Assembly: GCA_020086605.1 (NCBI GenBank)
Contig: JACBWW010000039.1
Location: 2,598,156 to 2,662,155, forward strand
Origin: Lanius collurio
Lineage: Eukaryota > Chordata > Aves > Passeriformes > Laniidae
DNA length: 64,000 bases
Reading direction: 5' to 3'
Shown: positions 61,031-64,000 of the stretch, one piece after another
Position numbering within the stretch: the stretch's first letter is position 1
Layout of the letters: each line of letters starts with the position of its first letter
Notes under the pieces: generated by a model
Databases searched by the model: none
What the model was told of the DNA's origin: nothing
Seen by the model: the letters and a program-made list of their open reading frames with translations, nothing else
Program-made: the position numbers and the translations under genes

Positions 61031-64000
61031 CCAGCCCAGCTCAGGCAGCCGTGAGCATAACCAGCCCTGAGTGGGGCTTTAAAGTTCTGAGCTGGAATTT
61101 CCAGGCTAATGATTGGATTAAGTATAGGAATAGTCTCACTTTCTTTTTGTATAGGACAGTTGGCACCCTGAGCTGCTCCCGATTTCCATGAGAAACAGTT
61201 TGTACTTTCTCCCTCCAGTTCCATCAGATATTCACCTAATCCCTGATCCACCTGTAGTTTTCAACTATTTCATTTATTAAAATCTAGTAAAAGCATGTTT
61301 GCAGAATCTAAATTACCCATAAAAAGGGGCAAAATGGAATCCCCTCTCCCATAAGTAATTGTATGCAGTGAAAAGAAGTACACTACAAAATCCCTGATTA
61401 AATATATAAAGGAGATATTTTCATTTAATCATTTCATTAGTGTAATATAGGGTTTATTACAACTACTTTACAAATTACTGGATTTCACCTAGAGGTTTTA
61501 TGTGTGCAAAATGGGTTAAATACTTATTAGCTTTTTGTGTAATTTAAGACATTATATAACTTTAGAGGAAAATTCAGGAGCAAACTAACCTAAATTGTAA
61601 ACCACAATCACTCAAGAAGGTCCTTAAAATGCAGCATAAATTCTGATCAAATGAAAGCACTGTATAAAGTCATGACCTTAGCAGCCACAGTGGGTGTTCC
61701 TTTCATTATTTCATTGCCCTTACATGATACTCTGAAAAAAATGAAAAAATCTACTTGGATTATTTAAAGAGTAGTCTAGATTGGGTGACATGTTCCACTA
61801 AAAAAATTAAAATGAGAAAAGTATGAACAGAAACAGTTGTAGCAGTCTAGTTACACTAAGTTTCCAGAAGAAAAACACAAATCACATTTTAATATAAACT
61901 TTATAGCAAAAGGATATCATTATGCTTTATAAACCATAATAGTATTTCAGTAAAGAAATCATAGAACATATCCCAAAAGTTCTAAGCTGAAGAACAATTT
62001 TCCTTGTAAAATAGAACTGGTACATTCAATCTGCCCATATGCTCAGCCAATGTAAAGACTGCTCTAGCCAATTAAAAGTAAAATCAGAATTCTGAACATC
62101 TAGATGCAGCTGTGGCCACGCTGAGCTGCAAACAGCACAAAGCAGATGTGGGTGATGTATTCCAGAATGCAGTTCAGCACAGAATTATACACACAGGTAT
62201 AGCCCCCACATGGCACTATGGCTTCTTCCTGTACATTTTCCCTGCATTTTCAAGCAGGCAGCCAAGCTCACTTATCCTTGCTCATCTCTTAGTCCTTGAA
62301 CACCTTCAATTTTCCCAGTTGCACTGTAAGACCTCTGAATCCCTGCCAACAATTTATGAAACAGAGGAATGCTAAACACTTGCTGATTTTGATTAAGCTC
62401 CTTGCTGGCAAGGAGAGCACAAACATGGTAACCACGTTCAAATAAGCCATGTTTGAAAAACACTGGTCACTCCAAGGCAATGCCTCCTCCCAAAACAGCT
62501 GAAGGAGTTTGGCTGTGATAGTCAACACCTTCAAAAAGCAACAGCAGCAGGATACTGGGAGAAGCAGCTTTGCTTCTGTTCCAGTGGCTGCTGTGTAACC
62601 TGAGGTTAAGCTTCCCACTCCATGCCAAGACCCTTCATCACCTTCAGCTGGCAGAGCTGTTGATATTATCAGAGGGACTCTCAAATTGTAATTCTTCTAC
62701 AAGATACCAGCTACAACATCAAGACAAGCATTTTCAGCTTTAGTACATTCACCCTTATAGTAAAAACAAAGCTATTGAAAAGATTGTAAAATGGGGAGCT
62801 TTAGTTAGTCCTTCAAAATTTTCCTTTTAGGCAGCAAATTACATCAGCTCTTGCAGCAGCTAATACATCCATTGTCCTGTTGCTTTGCTGAACAGGAAAA
62901 TGCTCACAACTTACATCTTCACACACATCAGGAGGTAACATTTTATTAAACAGCATAACATTTCTTTGGATTCACTCATGGGTCCTTCCTTCTTATTTAA
63001 GTCAAGTATTTCCTGCTCAAATTCTGCATCATCATTTCACAGGGGGCACACACAGCTCTGTCACGTTTTACTAAACAGTGCTGAAAAATCCAAATACAGG
63101 TTCTGTTTCACTGCCATTCCTGAGGAGTTTGGAAACTAATTTAAGGGGAAATATGCAAGGGGTAGAGTGAAGAACAAGTGGAATGAGAGGCAAAGCACAT
63201 TAAAGGAGCAGACTGTTACACAGACCAGCTGTGCATACAATTGAATATCAGTATATTTAAAGACAAATTTAAATTAGGAACTTGTTGAAGTAATAAAATA
63301 AAGGCCTTAAGATCTGGTACTGCATGATGAATTGCAAAATGTTTAATCCCCTACATTATTAATGATAATTGCACAGTTCTGTGTGCTCTAGAAGAATCAC
63401 TGTCATTCAATGGGGATCTTCAGACAATACAATTGATTCTCCTTACCCAGGAAATTATTTCTGTACTCCTGACAATGCACTATAAAAGCAGCACAGTTAA
63501 TTCTGCCTCTCAGTCTCCATAACTAAAAGCACCAACTCTTCACCCAGCCCACTAAAATACAGGGGAGACATTTGGGTCTCATCAATACCTAAATAATAGA
63601 TGAAGATGATTTTGAGAAATACTGTTCTGAATATCTCAGCAATCAGGAACATAAGTTTGCATCCAGGAAGAGATTCACAAGTCCAGAAGCCTTTTCTGAA
63701 ATGCTCCCTCATAAATGCCTCTGTAAGCAAGAAAACACCTAAAGCTCTGGAGGAAAAGTCTTTCCCCAGCCTTTCCATGGCAAGGCAGGACTAAACTGGC
63801 ACAGGTAGGAGCTCACACAGACTGGTTGTCTGTGACAGAAGGAAAACAAGATGCCACAACTTTTTCTTCCTTAGTAAGACACAAATAGAACCAAGGGAAG
63901 CACACTTTTTTTTACTATAAGAATAGCTCTAAGAGCTGGATCTACACTTTATACATGTAGCAGAATGAGTTGCAAGAACTACTGTGATAAATCTATGGAA
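61031..64000. other. Unassigned AT-rich non-coding DNA
   Basis: No gene, RNA or recognised repeat. The 131-codon minus-strand frame at 62289-62684 has no known domain and overlaps other frames of similar size. Nothing else stands out up to the window end. Confidence 0.55.

Noticed and set aside
1..64000. Operons, CRISPR arrays, phage or other prokaryotic systems
   Set aside because: The repeat content is avian, coding density is effectively nil, and no spaced direct-repeat array exists.

Overview
The window looks like AT-rich, non-coding nuclear DNA from a bird, probably a songbird. The evidence is the set of repeats: two modern-type CR1 LINE fragments, a solo LTR that matches the avian ERVL-type LTR family as I remember it, two further LTR-like insertions, a relic of an ancient CR1/L3-like reverse transcriptase region, and only short, simple microsatellites. 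Assignment to birds is well supported by the CR1 plus ERVL-LTR combination. Assignment to songbirds is an inference. I found no protein-coding exon, tRNA, rRNA, CRISPR array or prokaryotic feature. The open reading frames present are short (longest 213 codons), have no recognisable domains, and are what chance gives in 64 kb.

Layout. 1-1640: unassigned AT-rich DNA. 1645-2184: plus-strand CR1 fragment lacking its 3' end, followed by a GT-rich low-complexity tract. 2298-31220: about 29 kb of mostly unique sequence with homopolymers, including a 30-A run at 6423, one short AC microsatellite and a GC-richer patch near 20040-20480. 31221-31626: LTR-like segment with a TATA-like box and an AATAAA signal. 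33260-33279: a perfect palindrome built from octamer-like half sites. 35649-35696: a 24-bp tandem duplication. 38215-38480: CR1 3'-end fragment. 40113-40263: a 36-bp minisatellite interrupted by an N. 43596-43800: ancient CR1/L3-like relic. 47305-47952: solo LTR with a possible 5-bp target-site duplication. 51193-51799: ERVL-type solo LTR. 55234-55591: a 179-bp tandem duplication whose copies differ at three sites. 60978-61030: a 32-bp-period repeat beside a second N. The remainder is unassigned.

There is no set of genes working together here. The window reads as an intergenic desert or a very large intron. Its history is one of retrotransposon insertion, loss of ERV interiors leaving solo LTRs, and local tandem duplication. 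I did not find evidence for a new biological system. The observations most worth checking are the near-identical 179-bp duplication (recent event or assembly artefact), the two N-interrupted minisatellites, the LTR-like element at 31221, and the old CR1 relic.
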